64,000 bases of DNA from Isoptericola cucumis (GTDB taxonomy: Bacteria; Actinomycetota; Actinomycetes; Actinomycetales; Cellulomonadaceae): positions 310,001-374,000 of the forward strand of contig NZ_BMDG01000004.1 of the NCBI RefSeq assembly GCF_014635665.1, in the 5' to 3' direction. The notes under the pieces are model-generated. The model saw only the letters and a program-made list of their open reading frames with translations, had not been told where the DNA came from and made no database searches. Both the position numbers and the translations under genes were made by a program. Shown one piece after another: positions 17,283 to 25,684 of this stretch. How positions within the stretch are numbered: the stretch's first letter is position 1; the number at the start of each line of letters is the position of its first letter.

Positions 17283-17597
17283 TCAGTGCGCGGCGTGCTC
17301 TTCGAGCGCTGCCGTCAGCTCATGGTCGGCAGGCACGCCGCGCAACCCTCCCGCGGGCGAGGGGTAGACGCGGCAGGCAACCCCTGGGTGCGCTTGGGGC
17401 GCAGGAAAGAGGTCCCGGCCGTCGATGTAGAACGACGGCGACCCGACGAAGCCGCGCGCCTGGGCCTGGTCCGCGTCGCCGATCATCACAGTGGCGATCG
17501 GCGCGTTGATCCCGGCGTGATCCAGGGCGCGTTGTAGTGCGGCGCGGGCGGGTGCCTCGTTGGGGCAGGAATCGACGACCAGGAGCTCAACCTTCAC
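17283..17597 (-). CDS. small thioredoxin-fold protein
   Basis: 104 residues starting with GTG. MKVELLVVDSCPNEAPAR is a thioredoxin-type first strand with a single cysteine (SCPNE) instead of CxxC, followed by VGSPSFYIDGRDLF, where the cis-proline and a beta strand of the fold belong. Proteins of this pattern are often found beside mercury and arsenic genes and are thought to be thiol carriers; that role is inference. It faces the flavin monooxygenase gene across 143 bases and could be controlled from the same region. Confidence 0.7.
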   Translation of the reverse strand: MKVELLVVDSCPNEAPARAALQRALDHAGINAPIATVMIGDADQAQARGFVGSPSFYIDGRDLFPAPQAHPGVACRVYPSPAGGLRGVPADHELTAALEEHAAH

Positions 17598-17721
17598 CGC
17601 TCAATTGTCCCTCGGGCTCCAGTCGCGCGCTGGCGGGCTGCGATGCCACCGCTTGATCGAGGAGGCTGCAGGCAGCGACGATCCGGGCCGTCGCTACCCG
17701 TCCCATTGATATATTTACAGA

Positions 17722-17729
17722 TGTCGATA
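17722..17729 (+). promoter_or_regulatory. ArsR-type half-site upstream of the flavin monooxygenase
   Basis: TGTCGATA, identical to the inner part of the perfect trxB operator arm (20120-20127), lies in an AT-rich stretch 11 bases before the GTG start. No matching left arm was found at the same distance, so it is at best a weak or half operator. Confidence 0.35.
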
Positions 17730-17740
17730 GGTTGTCCCGT

Positions 17741-18823
17741 GTGACTACGTCTTCAACGCATCGGGTGATCATCGTCGGCGCCGGGCAGTCTGGTCTTGCG
17801 GCAGCGCGGGCTGTGCAAGTTCGCGGCTTGGAACCGCTCGTGCTGGAGGCTGAGGACAGGCCGGTGGGCTCGTGGCCGTCGTACTACGACAGTCTGCGGC
17901 TGTTTTCCCGGGCGAAGTACAGCGGCTTCCCCGGGTTCGTGTTCGGCGGCGATCCTGACCGCTACCCGCACCGGGACGAGGTGGTCGACCATCTGGCGCG
18001 GTACGCCGACCACCTCGGCGTGGAGATCCGCACCCGCACCCGTGTGGACACGGTCTCGGCGACCGGGGCCGGGTACGCGATCCGCACGGAGACGGGTGAC
18101 GAGCTCGAGGCCGATGGGGTGATCGCAGCGACAGGCTCGTTCCCTAATCCCGTGTACCCCAAGCTGCCCGGCCTGGAGTCCTTCACCGGCGACGTGGTCC
18201 ACGCCGCCGACTATCGCAACCCGGAGCCGTTCGCCGGGCGACGGGTGGTCGTGGTGGGTGGCGGGAACTCCGGGGTGCAGATCGCCCACGAGCTGGCGGC
18301 GGTGAGTGATCTGACCCTCGCCACGCGTGCTCCGGTCGCGTTCCTCGGACAGCGGCCGTTGGGCCGAGACGTGCACTTCTGGTTCGGCGCGTTGGGCTTC
18401 GACCGGCTGCCGCCGGCTGTGCTGCGGCGCTTGGTGCGCGGGCCGTTGGTGCTGGACACCGGCTCCTACCGGGCCGCGCTCGAGAGCGGCTCGGTGCGCC
18501 GTCGACCGATGTTCGCTGCTCTGGACGGTGACGAGGTGGTGTGGAGCGACGGGACGCGGGAGCACCTGGATGCGCTTGTCCTGGCGACCGGGTATCGGCC
18601 CGCCGTGGGGTATCTGCGCGACCTGGGCGCCGTGGACGAGCAGGGCGCACCGCACCATCGTGGCGGGATCTCCCTCACGCATCGCGGCCTGGGATACGTC
18701 GGCCTCGAGCTGCAGCGCTCGTTCGCGTCCAACACGCTGCGCGGGGTGCACCGCGACGCCGCCCATGTCGCGGCCGCGGTGACGGCGCAGGCCCGCAGCG
18801 CGCCCACCTTGGTCGGCTCGTGA
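17741..18823 (+). CDS. flavin-dependent monooxygenase of the ars operon (ArsO-like)
   Basis: 360 residues with two Rossmann dinucleotide motifs: GAGQSG at residue 13 for FAD and GGGNSG near residue 170 for NADPH, plus the late ATGYRP motif. This is the layout of flavin-containing monooxygenases. Genes of this type called arsO recur in arsenic operons; their reaction is not settled, with oxidation of organic or trivalent arsenicals proposed. The stop overlaps the GTG of the MFS carrier gene (GTGA). The GTG at 17741 is preferred over TTG 17732 by spacing from TAGG; the difference is three residues. Confidence 0.8.
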   Translation: MTTSSTHRVIIVGAGQSGLAAARAVQVRGLEPLVLEAEDRPVGSWPSYYDSLRLFSRAKYSGFPGFVFGGDPDRYPHRDEVVDHLARYADHLGVEIRTRTRVDTVSATGAGYAIRTETGDELEADGVIAATGSFPNPVYPKLPGLESFTGDVVHAADYRNPEPFAGRRVVVVGGGNSGVQIAHELAAVSDLTLATRAPVAFLGQRPLGRDVHFWFGALGFDRLPPAVLRRLVRGPLVLDTGSYRAALESGSVRRRPMFAALDGDEVVWSDGTREHLDALVLATGYRPAVGYLRDLGAVDEQGAPHHRGGISLTHRGLGYVGLELQRSFASNTLRGVHRDAAHVAAAVTAQARSAPTLVGS

Positions 18824-20085
18824 GCGCGACCGCGACTGTGGCCGGACAACCACCTCGCGGGCCGCTGGTGACGCTGTGCCTGACGCAGGTCGTGGGTTGG
18901 GGCGTGCTCTACTACACCTTCCCGGTCGCCCTGCCGGCCATCACCGCCGACACGGGATGGACTCAGGCCAGCACCATGGCTGCGTTCTCCGCGGCACTGG
19001 TCGCCGCGGCGGCTTTCGGGCTCGTGGTGGGCCGGCGCATCGACCGGGTCGGGCCCCGTGCGGTGATGACTGCCGGATCGGTGCTCGGGACCCTCGCCAT
19101 GCTCGGCGTCGCGCTCGCCCCCACCTTGGCGTGGTTCGTTGCCGCTTGGGTGCTGGCCGGGGTGGCGCAGTCGATGGTGCTGTACGCGCCGGCGTTCACC
19201 GCGATCACCCATTGGTACGGCGCCGGGCGAGCTCGGGCGCTGCTCGTGCTGACCTTGGTCGGTGGGCTGGCCAGCACGATCTTCGCGCCGGTGACCACGG
19301 CCCTGATCGAGCACGTTGGCTGGCGCCAGACCTACCTCGTCATGGCCGCGGCCTTGGCGATCGTCACCGTCCCGGCCCATGCGATCGGGCTGCGCGCCCC
19401 CTGGCCACCGCGCGAGCCTGCCGAGCCCCGGTCCCTAGGCGGGTGGCGACCCATCGCCCGGTCCCGGGCGTTCGTCTGCCTGACCGTCGCCACCTCGCTG
19501 GGAGCGTTCGCGATGTATGCCGCCACGATCCATCTGGTTCCGATGCTGACCTGGCGTGGCATGAGCGCCGCCGCCGCGGCCTGGGCGCTCGGGCTGTCCG
19601 GCGCGGGGCAGCTGCTCGGGCGTCTGGCCTATGGTCCTATCGCGACCCGCACCACGCCTGCACCGCGCGCGAGCATCATCCTGGCCGCCGTCGGCCTCGC
19701 GATCGCGGCCGTGGGACTGCTGGGAGGGCCGCCCGTCGCGTTGATCGCGGTCGCGGTCGTCCTCGGCCTCGGTCGCGGCGCCTACACGCTCCTGCAGTCC
19801 ACCGCCATCAGCGACCGGTGGGGCACCGCCGGGTTCGGTGCCCTGTTCGGCATCCTCAACGCCCCCACGACCCTCGCGATGGCACTCGCTCCATGGGCTG
19901 CCGCAGCCCTCGAGGAAGCCACCGCCTCCTACCCCGTGACCTTCGTCTTCCTGGCCGCCGTCGCCGGCCTTGCCGCCCTTGCCGCCCTCGCTACCGGTGT
20001 GAGACCGCTGGCCAGGCCATCGGCCGACGGGGCCCGGCTGAGCGAGGCGCGACGATCGGTCGCGCCCGCCGGTTGGCGCGAGTAG
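18820..20085 (+). CDS. MFS transporter in the ars operon
   Basis: 421 residues with twelve predicted membrane helices in two halves and the MFS loop motif GRRIDRVGPRAVM between helices 2 and 3. The pattern resembles monocarboxylate-porter-like MFS proteins. Translation is coupled to the flavin monooxygenase by a four-base overlap, so the carrier probably exports or imports that enzyme's product or substrate, perhaps an oxidised or organic arsenical; this is inference. It is not ArsJ by context, because no GAPDH-like gene is present. It ends 33 bases before trxB. Confidence 0.85.
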   Translation: MSATATVAGQPPRGPLVTLCLTQVVGWGVLYYTFPVALPAITADTGWTQASTMAAFSAALVAAAAFGLVVGRRIDRVGPRAVMTAGSVLGTLAMLGVALAPTLAWFVAAWVLAGVAQSMVLYAPAFTAITHWYGAGRARALLVLTLVGGLASTIFAPVTTALIEHVGWRQTYLVMAAALAIVTVPAHAIGLRAPWPPREPAEPRSLGGWRPIARSRAFVCLTVATSLGAFAMYAATIHLVPMLTWRGMSAAAAAWALGLSGAGQLLGRLAYGPIATRTTPAPRASIILAAVGLAIAAVGLLGGPPVALIAVAVVLGLGRGAYTLLQSTAISDRWGTAGFGALFGILNAPTTLAMALAPWAAAALEEATASYPVTFVFLAAVAGLAALAALATGVRPLARPSADGARLSEARRSVAPAGWRE

Positions 20086-20090
20086 ACAAA

Positions 20091-20130
20091 CTGTATCGAC
20101 AAGTCTCAATATAGAGGTATGTCGATACAG
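20091..20130. promoter_or_regulatory. perfect 11-bp ArsR-type operator overlapping the trxB start
   Basis: Arms CTGTATCGACA (20091-20101) and TGTCGATACAG (20120-20130) are exact reverse complements separated by 18 bases, which hold an inner CTC/GAG dyad around AATATA. The right arm contains the TG of the trxB ATG (20119-20121), so a bound repressor would cover both the promoter and the start codon. The TATCGACA/TGTCGATA core fits operators of metal-sensing ArsR proteins. Confidence 0.7.
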
Positions 20131-21129
20131 CAGGTGGAAGAGTTGGTCATCGTCGGGTCGGGTCCCGCCGGGTACACGGCGGCCGTCTATGCCGCGCGGG
20201 CGGGTCTGGCGCCGGTCGTCATCGCCGGCTCCGTGACCGCGGGCGGCGCGCTGATGAACACCACCGAGGTGGAGAACTTTCCCGGCTTCCCGACCGGCAT
20301 CCAGGGCCCCGACCTCATGGAAGCCATGCGTGAGCAGGCCGAGAGCTTCGGCGCCACGGTGCTGTGGGACGACGCCGAACAGGTCGAGCTCACCGGCGAC
20401 CTCAAGACCATCGTCACCGGCGGCGGCGAGACCTTCAAGGCCCGCGCCGTCATCCTCGCCACCGGCTCCGCCTACCGCGAGCTCGGCCTGCCCGAGGAGA
20501 AGCAGCTCTCCGGACGCGGCGTCTCCTGGTGCGCCACCTGCGACGGCTTCTTCTTCCGCGACCAGCACATCGCCGTGGTCGGCGGCGGCGACTCCGCGAT
20601 GGAGGAGGCCACCTTCCTCACCCGCTTCGCGTCCAAGGTCACCGTCGTACACCGCCGAGACTCCCTGCGCGCCTCCAAGATCATGGCCGACCGCGCCCAG
20701 GCGAACCCGAAGATCGAGTTCGCCTGGAACAGCGAGGTCGCCGCGATCGGCGGCGAGAACAAGGTCACCGGCGTCACCCTGCGCGACACCGTCACGGGCG
20801 AGACGCGCGAGCTCGACGCGACCGGCCTGTTCGTCGCCATCGGGCACGACCCGCGTACCGACCTCGTCAAGGGCCAGATCGACCTCGACGACGAGGGCTA
20901 CATCCTCGTCGAGGGCCGCTCCACCCGCACCAACCTGCCCGGCGTCTTCGCCTGCGGCGACGCCGTCGACCACACCTACCGCCAGGCCATCACCGCCGCC
21001 GGCTCCGGCTGCGCCGCCGCCATCGACGCCCAGTCGTACCTCAGCGCATTTCTCGACATCGAAGGCCACGACGATCTCGAGGGCGCGCCCACGGACGCGC
21101 TCCCCGCGGCGCTGGAGGAGGTCCGATGA
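20119..21129 (+). CDS. trxB: thioredoxin reductase of the ars operon
   Basis: 336 residues: FAD motif [15 protein letters not shown] from residue 13, redox-active CATC at Cys138-Cys141, NADPH motif GGGDSA at 155-160 with HRRD downstream, and the FAD motif [10 protein letters not shown] near the end. It passes electrons from NADPH to thioredoxin, which would re-reduce arsenate reductase. Its coupling to acr3 by an ATGA overlap marks it as a dedicated copy for arsenic resistance rather than the housekeeping enzyme. A perfect operator overlaps its start. GTG 20134 is an alternative start. Confidence 0.93.
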   Translation: MSIQQVEELVIVGSGPAGYTAAVYAARAGLAPVVIAGSVTAGGALMNTTEVENFPGFPTGIQGPDLMEAMREQAESFGATVLWDDAEQVELTGDLKTIVTGGGETFKARAVILATGSAYRELGLPEEKQLSGRGVSWCATCDGFFFRDQHIAVVGGGDSAMEEATFLTRFASKVTVVHRRDSLRASKIMADRAQANPKIEFAWNSEVAAIGGENKVTGVTLRDTVTGETRELDATGLFVAIGHDPRTDLVKGQIDLDDEGYILVEGRSTRTNLPGVFACGDAVDHTYRQAITAAGSGCAAAIDAQSYLSAFLDIEGHDDLEGAPTDALPAALEEVR

Positions 21130-22259
21130 GCAAGGCGCCGACCACACAGGCCGCCGCGCGGCGACTGTCCACCCTCGACCGGTGGCTGCCGGCCTGGATC
21201 GGGCTGGCGATGATCGCGGGCCTGCTGCTGGGCCGGTTCGTCCCGGCGCTGTCGGACGTGCTGGCCTCGATGGAGGTCGGCGGCATCTCGGTGCCGATCG
21301 CGCTCGGCCTGCTGGTGATGATGTACCCGGTGCTGGCCAAGGTCCGCTACGACAAGGTCGCCACCGTCACCGGGGACAAGAAGCTGCTGGCCAGCTCGCT
21401 GATGCTGAACTGGATCGTCGGGCCGGCGCTGATGTTCGCCCTGGCCTGGACGTTCCTGCCCGACCTGCCGGAGTACCGCACCGGGCTGATCATCGTCGGG
21501 CTCGCCCGCTGCATCGCGATGGTGGTCATCTGGAACGACCTCGCGTGCGGGGACCGGGAGGCCGCCGCCGTGCTGGTGGCGATCAACTCCGTGTTCCAGG
21601 TCGTCGCGTTCTCCCTGCTCGGGTACTTCTACCTGACCGTGCTGCCCGGCTGGCTCGGCCTGGACACCCAGGGCCTGGACATCTCGATCGGGCAGATCGC
21701 GCTCAACGTCCTGGTCTTCCTCGGCATCCCGCTCGTCGCGGGCTTCGCCTCCCGCCGGCTCGGCGAACGCGCCAAGGGGCGCGACTGGTACGAGGAGAAG
21801 TTCGTCCCACGCATCGGCCCGTGGGCCCTGTACGGGCTGCTGTTCACGATCGCGCTGCTGTTCGCCCTGCAGGGTGAGCAGGTGACGTCCCACCCGCTCG
21901 ACGTCGCCCGCATCGCGCTGCCGCTGCTGGTCTACTTCGCCGTCATGTGGGGCCTCGGGATGGTCCTCGGGCGAGCGCTGCGGCTCGGGTACGCACGCTC
22001 GGCCACGCTGGCGTTCACCGCGGCGGGCAACAACTTCGAGCTCGCCATCGCGGTCGCGATAGGGACCTTCGGCGCCGCCTCCGGGCAGGCGCTGGCCGGG
22101 GTCGTCGGGCCGCTCATCGAGGTCCCCGTCCTGGTGGGCCTGGTCTACGTGTCCCTGTGGGCCGCCCGCCGTTGGTTCGGCGTCGACCCCTGCGCCACCC
22201 CCGACACCACCGGCGCCGCCGACGGTGCCAAGCAAGAGCTGGACGAGGTGAGGTCATGA
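21126..22259 (+). CDS. acr3: Acr3-type arsenite exporter
   Basis: 377 residues with ten hydrophobic helices of the BASS/Acr3 fold. Landmarks include [18 protein letters not shown], the conserved [14 protein letters not shown] helix with the cysteine essential for arsenite transport, and [19 protein letters not shown]. It expels As(III) across the cytoplasmic membrane by proton antiport. ATGA overlaps at both ends couple it to trxB before it and to the arsR-arsC fusion after it, so exporter, reductant and regulator are made together. Confidence 0.95.
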   Translation: MSKAPTTQAAARRLSTLDRWLPAWIGLAMIAGLLLGRFVPALSDVLASMEVGGISVPIALGLLVMMYPVLAKVRYDKVATVTGDKKLLASSLMLNWIVGPALMFALAWTFLPDLPEYRTGLIIVGLARCIAMVVIWNDLACGDREAAAVLVAINSVFQVVAFSLLGYFYLTVLPGWLGLDTQGLDISIGQIALNVLVFLGIPLVAGFASRRLGERAKGRDWYEEKFVPRIGPWALYGLLFTIALLFALQGEQVTSHPLDVARIALPLLVYFAVMWGLGMVLGRALRLGYARSATLAFTAAGNNFELAIAVAIGTFGAASGQALAGVVGPLIEVPVLVGLVYVSLWAARRWFGVDPCATPDTTGAADGAKQELDEVRS

Positions 22260-23323
22260 CCACCACCGATGGGACCGACACGAAGCGGGCGGACCTGCCG
22301 CTGACCGTGCGCGACCCGGACTGCGGGCCCAGCATCGAGACGCACGCGATCGGCACCGAGGCCGCCGGCGTCGTCGCGAGCACGCTCAAGGCCCTGGCCG
22401 AGCCGCTGCGGCTGCGGATGCTGTCCTTCCTGGCCACCGCTCCGGGCGGGGAGGCATGCGTGTGCGACCTGGCCGAGCTGACCGACGTGTCCCAGCCGAC
22501 GGTGTCCCACCACCTCAAGGTGCTGCGCGACGTCGGCGTGCTCGCCTCCGAGCGTCGCGGCACCTGGGTCTGGTACCGCATCACCCCCGGCTACAAGGCC
22601 GCGATCAGCACCCTGCTGGAGTCCTTCGCCCCGGCCGCCTTGGACGCCCTCGGCCCGCACCCACACCTGACCGGGCTCGAGGACGCCGACGGCGCCCTGG
22701 ACCGGCTCGCCCGCGAGCTCACGATGGCGCACTCCGACCTGGGTGCCGACGTCATCCTGCGCACCGTGCGCGAGTCCTACACCGCGCTGGCGCGCTCGGC
22801 CAAGGTCTCCGCCCACCTGCTGACGCTCACCGAGCGGTTCGCCCTCCAGCGCCTCGCCGACCTGACCCGCGACGCCTCTCGCGGCGACTCCACCGGCGGC
22901 GCCGAGCATGCCGGTCCGCCCCAGGTGCTGTTCGTGTGCGTCGCCAACGCCGGCCGCTCCCAGCTCGCCGCCGCGCTCGTGCGGCACTACGCCGGCGACC
23001 GGGTCGTCGTCCGCTCCGCCGGCTCCACCCCGGCCGCCGACGTCCACCCGGCCGTGCGGCCCGAGCTCGCCGCCCTCGGCGCCGACGAGCCGTTCCCCAA
23101 GCCGCTGACCGACGACGCGGTCCGCGCCGCCGACGTCGTGATCACCATGGGCTGCGGCGACGTCTGCCCGATCCTGCCCGGCAAGCGGTACGAGGACTGG
23201 CTCGTGGGCGACCCCGCCCTGGCCTCGCCCGCGGGCGTCGCAGCCATCCGCGACGAGCTCGACACCCACGTGCGAGCCCTGCTCGTCGACCTGCTGCCCG
23301 ACCTCGGCCTGCCCACCCCCTGA
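22256..23323 (+). CDS. ArsR-ArsC fusion: arsenic-sensing repressor joined to arsenate reductase
   Basis: 355 residues in three parts. Residues 40-130 are an ArsR winged helix with the metal-site pair Cys68-Val-Cys70 and recognition helix SQPTVSHHLKVL. Residues 140-210 are a helical segment like the N-terminal domain found in some tyrosine-phosphatase-type ArsC proteins. Residues 222-355 are a low-molecular-weight phosphatase-fold arsenate reductase with Cys228-x5-Arg234 (CVANAGRS) and MGCGDVCP. One chain could thus sense arsenite and reduce arsenate. It overlaps acr3 by four bases and is followed 15 bases later by a separate arsC. Confidence 0.9.
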   Translation: MTTTDGTDTKRADLPLTVRDPDCGPSIETHAIGTEAAGVVASTLKALAEPLRLRMLSFLATAPGGEACVCDLAELTDVSQPTVSHHLKVLRDVGVLASERRGTWVWYRITPGYKAAISTLLESFAPAALDALGPHPHLTGLEDADGALDRLARELTMAHSDLGADVILRTVRESYTALARSAKVSAHLLTLTERFALQRLADLTRDASRGDSTGGAEHAGPPQVLFVCVANAGRSQLAAALVRHYAGDRVVVRSAGSTPAADVHPAVRPELAALGADEPFPKPLTDDAVRAADVVITMGCGDVCPILPGKRYEDWLVGDPALASPAGVAAIRDELDTHVRALLVDLLPDLGLPTP

Positions 23324-23338
23324 CCTGACGGAGCCACC

Positions 23339-23767
23339 ATGACCGACACCACCACCACGAAGCCGTCCGCCCTGTTCGTCTGCGTGCACAACGCCGGCCG
23401 CTCCCAGATGGCCGCGGGCTTCCTGCGCGCCCTGTCCGGCGGCGCCGTCGAGGTGCGGTCGGCCGGCTCGATGCCCGCCGACCGCATCAACCCCGTCGCC
23501 GTCGAGGCCATGGCCGAGGCCGGCATCGACATCACCGCCGAGCAGCCCAAGGTGCTCACCACCGACGCCGTGCAGGCCTCCGACGTCGTCATCACCATGG
23601 GCTGCGGCGACGCCTGCCCGATCTTCCCCGGCAAGCGGTACGAGGACTGGGAGCTCGACGACCCCGCCGGGCAGGGCCTCGACGCCGTCCGACCCATCCG
23701 CGACGACATCGAGCGTCGCGTCCGCGGCCTGCTGGCCTCGCTGGACATCACGCCCGTCGCGCACTGA
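23339..23767 (+). CDS. arsC: arsenate reductase (LMW phosphatase fold)
   Basis: 142 residues with the P-loop Cys15-x5-Arg21 (CVHNAGRS) and a second cysteine pair Cys89/Cys93 in TMGCGDACP. It reduces As(V) to As(III) for export by Acr3. The spacing of the later cysteines (four) is shorter than in the thioredoxin-coupled enzyme of staphylococcal pI258 and looks like actinobacterial enzymes that use mycothiol/mycoredoxin; which reductant applies is inference, and the operon also encodes a thioredoxin reductase. ACGGAG before the ATG is a good ribosome-binding site. Confidence 0.93.
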   Translation: MTDTTTTKPSALFVCVHNAGRSQMAAGFLRALSGGAVEVRSAGSMPADRINPVAVEAMAEAGIDITAEQPKVLTTDAVQASDVVITMGCGDACPIFPGKRYEDWELDDPAGQGLDAVRPIRDDIERRVRGLLASLDITPVAH

Positions 23768-23800
23768 CGCGGCATCTGGCCGGCCCGCCCGCCCTGGAGC

Positions 23801-23839
23801 GACGACGGGGCCACACCCTCAGGGTGCGGCCCCGTCGTC
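23801..23839. terminator. strong hairpin terminator after arsC
   Basis: Outer arms 23801-23812 and 23828-23839 (12 bp) and inner arms 23814-23819 and 23821-23826 (6 bp) form one long stem with a single mismatch and a one-base loop, 33 bases after the arsC stop. It ends the arsenic operon. Confidence 0.8.
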
Positions 23840-23866
23840 ATGTCCTGCTCGAGGTGAGGATCGACG

Positions 23867-24097
23867 TCAAGCCGTCGCGCAGCACGGCGCCGGCTCAGCG
23901 CTGCGCGGCGCGAGACGGGCAGCGGCACCCGAAAGCCGATCGGCCCCCCATCCTCGCAGCCGGATCCACCCAGCCACAGCCCGCGTCGCTCGCACCTCCA
24001 TGTCGCCGCGTTCACGTGCGACACGCAGATACTCACGTTGCCGTTCCTGCTCGCGTTCCTCCTGCTCGAAGACGAACTTCGCCAGTTCAGGGTCCAT
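23867..24097 (-). CDS. small charged hypothetical protein
   Basis: A 76-residue frame in the 418-base gap between arsC and the second flavoprotein gene. AGGAGG lies about ten bases before the ATG at 24097, a better ribosome-binding site than chance would give. Residues 1-33 form a highly charged predicted helix (FVFEQEEREQERQREYL), while the C-terminal half is Arg/Ala-rich with a CC pair near the end. It lies downstream of the flavoprotein gene on the same strand. I recognise no family; it may be a small accessory protein or a remnant. Confidence 0.4.
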   Translation of the reverse strand: MDPELAKFVFEQEEREQERQREYLRVARERGDMEVRATRAVAGWIRLRGWGADRLSGAAARLAPRSAEPAPCCATA

Positions 24098-24185
24098 GGG
24101 CTCGATCTCCTCCTCGATCCACGCGGCGCGTCAGCGGCGCACCGCACACCTCAGCGACATGGCCATCGGGGCATGCCCGACGGAT

Positions 24186-25601
24186 TCAGTCCTCGCCGTC
24201 GCCCGAACGCCCGTGCACGATGCCGGACGCGAAGCCAACCCCGGCCGGTACGCCTACGCCGAGCGTGACGAGCTGCGGCTCGGCCGGTGCGGTGCCGCAG
24301 CACGACCCGGCTGCGGACTCGCCGTCAGCCTCCAGGGCGAGGTCGCTAGAGCAGACGCCGGTGGCGGGCAGGTTCAGCTCGACGGCGTCGGCCGCGGCCC
24401 GGTCGCCGGCCAGCGCCGCGGCGACGGACCGGACCTGCTCGTACCCCGTCGCGAGTAGGAACGTCGGCGCGCGGCCGTAGGACTTCATGCCGACGAGGTA
24501 GAAGCCGTCGTCCGGGTGGGACAGCACCTGCTCGCCGTGCGGGGGCACGGTGCCGCAGGAGTGCTGGTTCGGGTCGATGAGCGGCGCCAGAGCGCTCGGG
24601 GCCTCGACGACGGGGTCGAGGTCGAGGCGCACCTCGCGCAGCATGCTCAGGTCGGGCCGGAAGCCGGTGGCGTTGACGATCGCGTGCACGTCCAGGGCCA
24701 GCGGCTCGTCCTTCGCGGTGCCGAGCACCTGCACGGACTCGGCCCCCGGGACCAGCTGCTCGACCGAGACCCGGGTGAGCAGGCGCAGGCGGCCGGCGTC
24801 GACGGCCTCGCGCAGGCGGGTGCCGAGGAGCCCACGGGCGGGCAGCTCGTCGTCGGTGCCGCCGCCGAACAGGCGGCGCGCGGACCCTCCGCGGATCGCC
24901 CACGTGATCGTGGTGCCCGGCGACGTCTCGGACAGCTCGACCAGGCTCAGCAGGGTGTTCGCCGCGGAATGCCCCATGCCCACGACCAGGGTGTGCCGGC
25001 CGGCGAAGCGGTCACGCTGCGCGCCGAGGACGTCGGGCAGCGGCCCGGTGACGAACGGCGCAGCCTCGGACTCGCCCGCGGCCGGCAGACCGGAGACCCC
25101 GAGCGGGTTGGAGGTGTCGTACGTCCCGGAGGCGTCGACCACCGCGCGGGCCAGGACGTCGGCGACGCGACCGGCAGCGTCGACCGTGCGGACCCGGTAG
25201 CCGCGTCGCTCACGCCCGAGCGAGCGGGTCTTGTCTGCACCGTCGCGGGCGACGGCGAGCACGCGGGTGCCGGTGCGCAGCCTGGACGCGATCTGCGGGG
25301 TCGCGGCCAGCGGAGCGAGGTAGCCCTCGACGAGCTCTCGCCCGGTCGGCAGGGCGTCGGCGTCGGGCGCCGTCCAGCCGGTCGGCTCGAGCAGGCGACG
25401 GGCCGCGGCGTCGACGTCGTACCGCCACGGCGAGAAGAGCCGCACGTGACCCCAAGACGCGACGGCCGCGCCGGCGCTCTCGCCCGCTTCCAGCACCAGC
25501 GGTTCCAGGCCGCGCTCCAGCAGGTGTGCCGCCGCGGCCAGCCCTACCGGGCCGCCGCCGATCACGACCACGGGCAGGTCGTTCCGAGCAACCTCGCTCA
25601 T
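24186..25601 (-). CDS. FAD/NAD(P)-binding oxidoreductase with cysteine-rich tail
   Basis: 471 residues. GGGPVGLAAAAHLLERG is the FAD motif at residue 14, GMGHSAAN near 215 the NAD(P) motif and NATGFRPDL the late FMO-type motif, so it resembles flavin monooxygenases or flavoprotein reductases. The last 55 residues are unusual, with Cys417 and a vicinal pair Cys434-Cys435 (GSCCGTAP) able to bind soft metals or As(III). It is divergent from an arsR gene across 83 bases, so it is very probably arsenic-regulated. GGAGTGGTG precedes the ATG at 25601. The reaction is unknown. Confidence 0.8.
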   Translation of the reverse strand: MSEVARNDLPVVVIGGGPVGLAAAAHLLERGLEPLVLEAGESAGAAVASWGHVRLFSPWRYDVDAAARRLLEPTGWTAPDADALPTGRELVEGYLAPLAATPQIASRLRTGTRVLAVARDGADKTRSLGRERRGYRVRTVDAAGRVADVLARAVVDASGTYDTSNPLGVSGLPAAGESEAAPFVTGPLPDVLGAQRDRFAGRHTLVVGMGHSAANTLLSLVELSETSPGTTITWAIRGGSARRLFGGGTDDELPARGLLGTRLREAVDAGRLRLLTRVSVEQLVPGAESVQVLGTAKDEPLALDVHAIVNATGFRPDLSMLREVRLDLDPVVEAPSALAPLIDPNQHSCGTVPPHGEQVLSHPDDGFYLVGMKSYGRAPTFLLATGYEQVRSVAAALAGDRAAADAVELNLPATGVCSSDLALEADGESAAGSCCGTAPAEPQLVTLGVGVPAGVGFASGIVHGRSGDGED

Positions 25602-25624
25602 CACCACTCCTCACATCGAGAACC

Positions 25625-25666
25625 ATCGATACGGCGATCCTGAACCACCCATCGACGAATGTCAAT
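25625..25666. promoter_or_regulatory. candidate ArsR operators in the arsR/flavoprotein divergent region
   Basis: ATCGAC (25651-25656) and GTCAAT (25661-25666) form a near-dyad around GAAT, and ATCGATAC at 25625-25632 repeats the outer half of the trxB operator arm. The region is 83 bases and must hold both divergent promoters. Confidence 0.5.
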
Positions 25667-25684
25667 CTATGCGAGAATAGGGTC

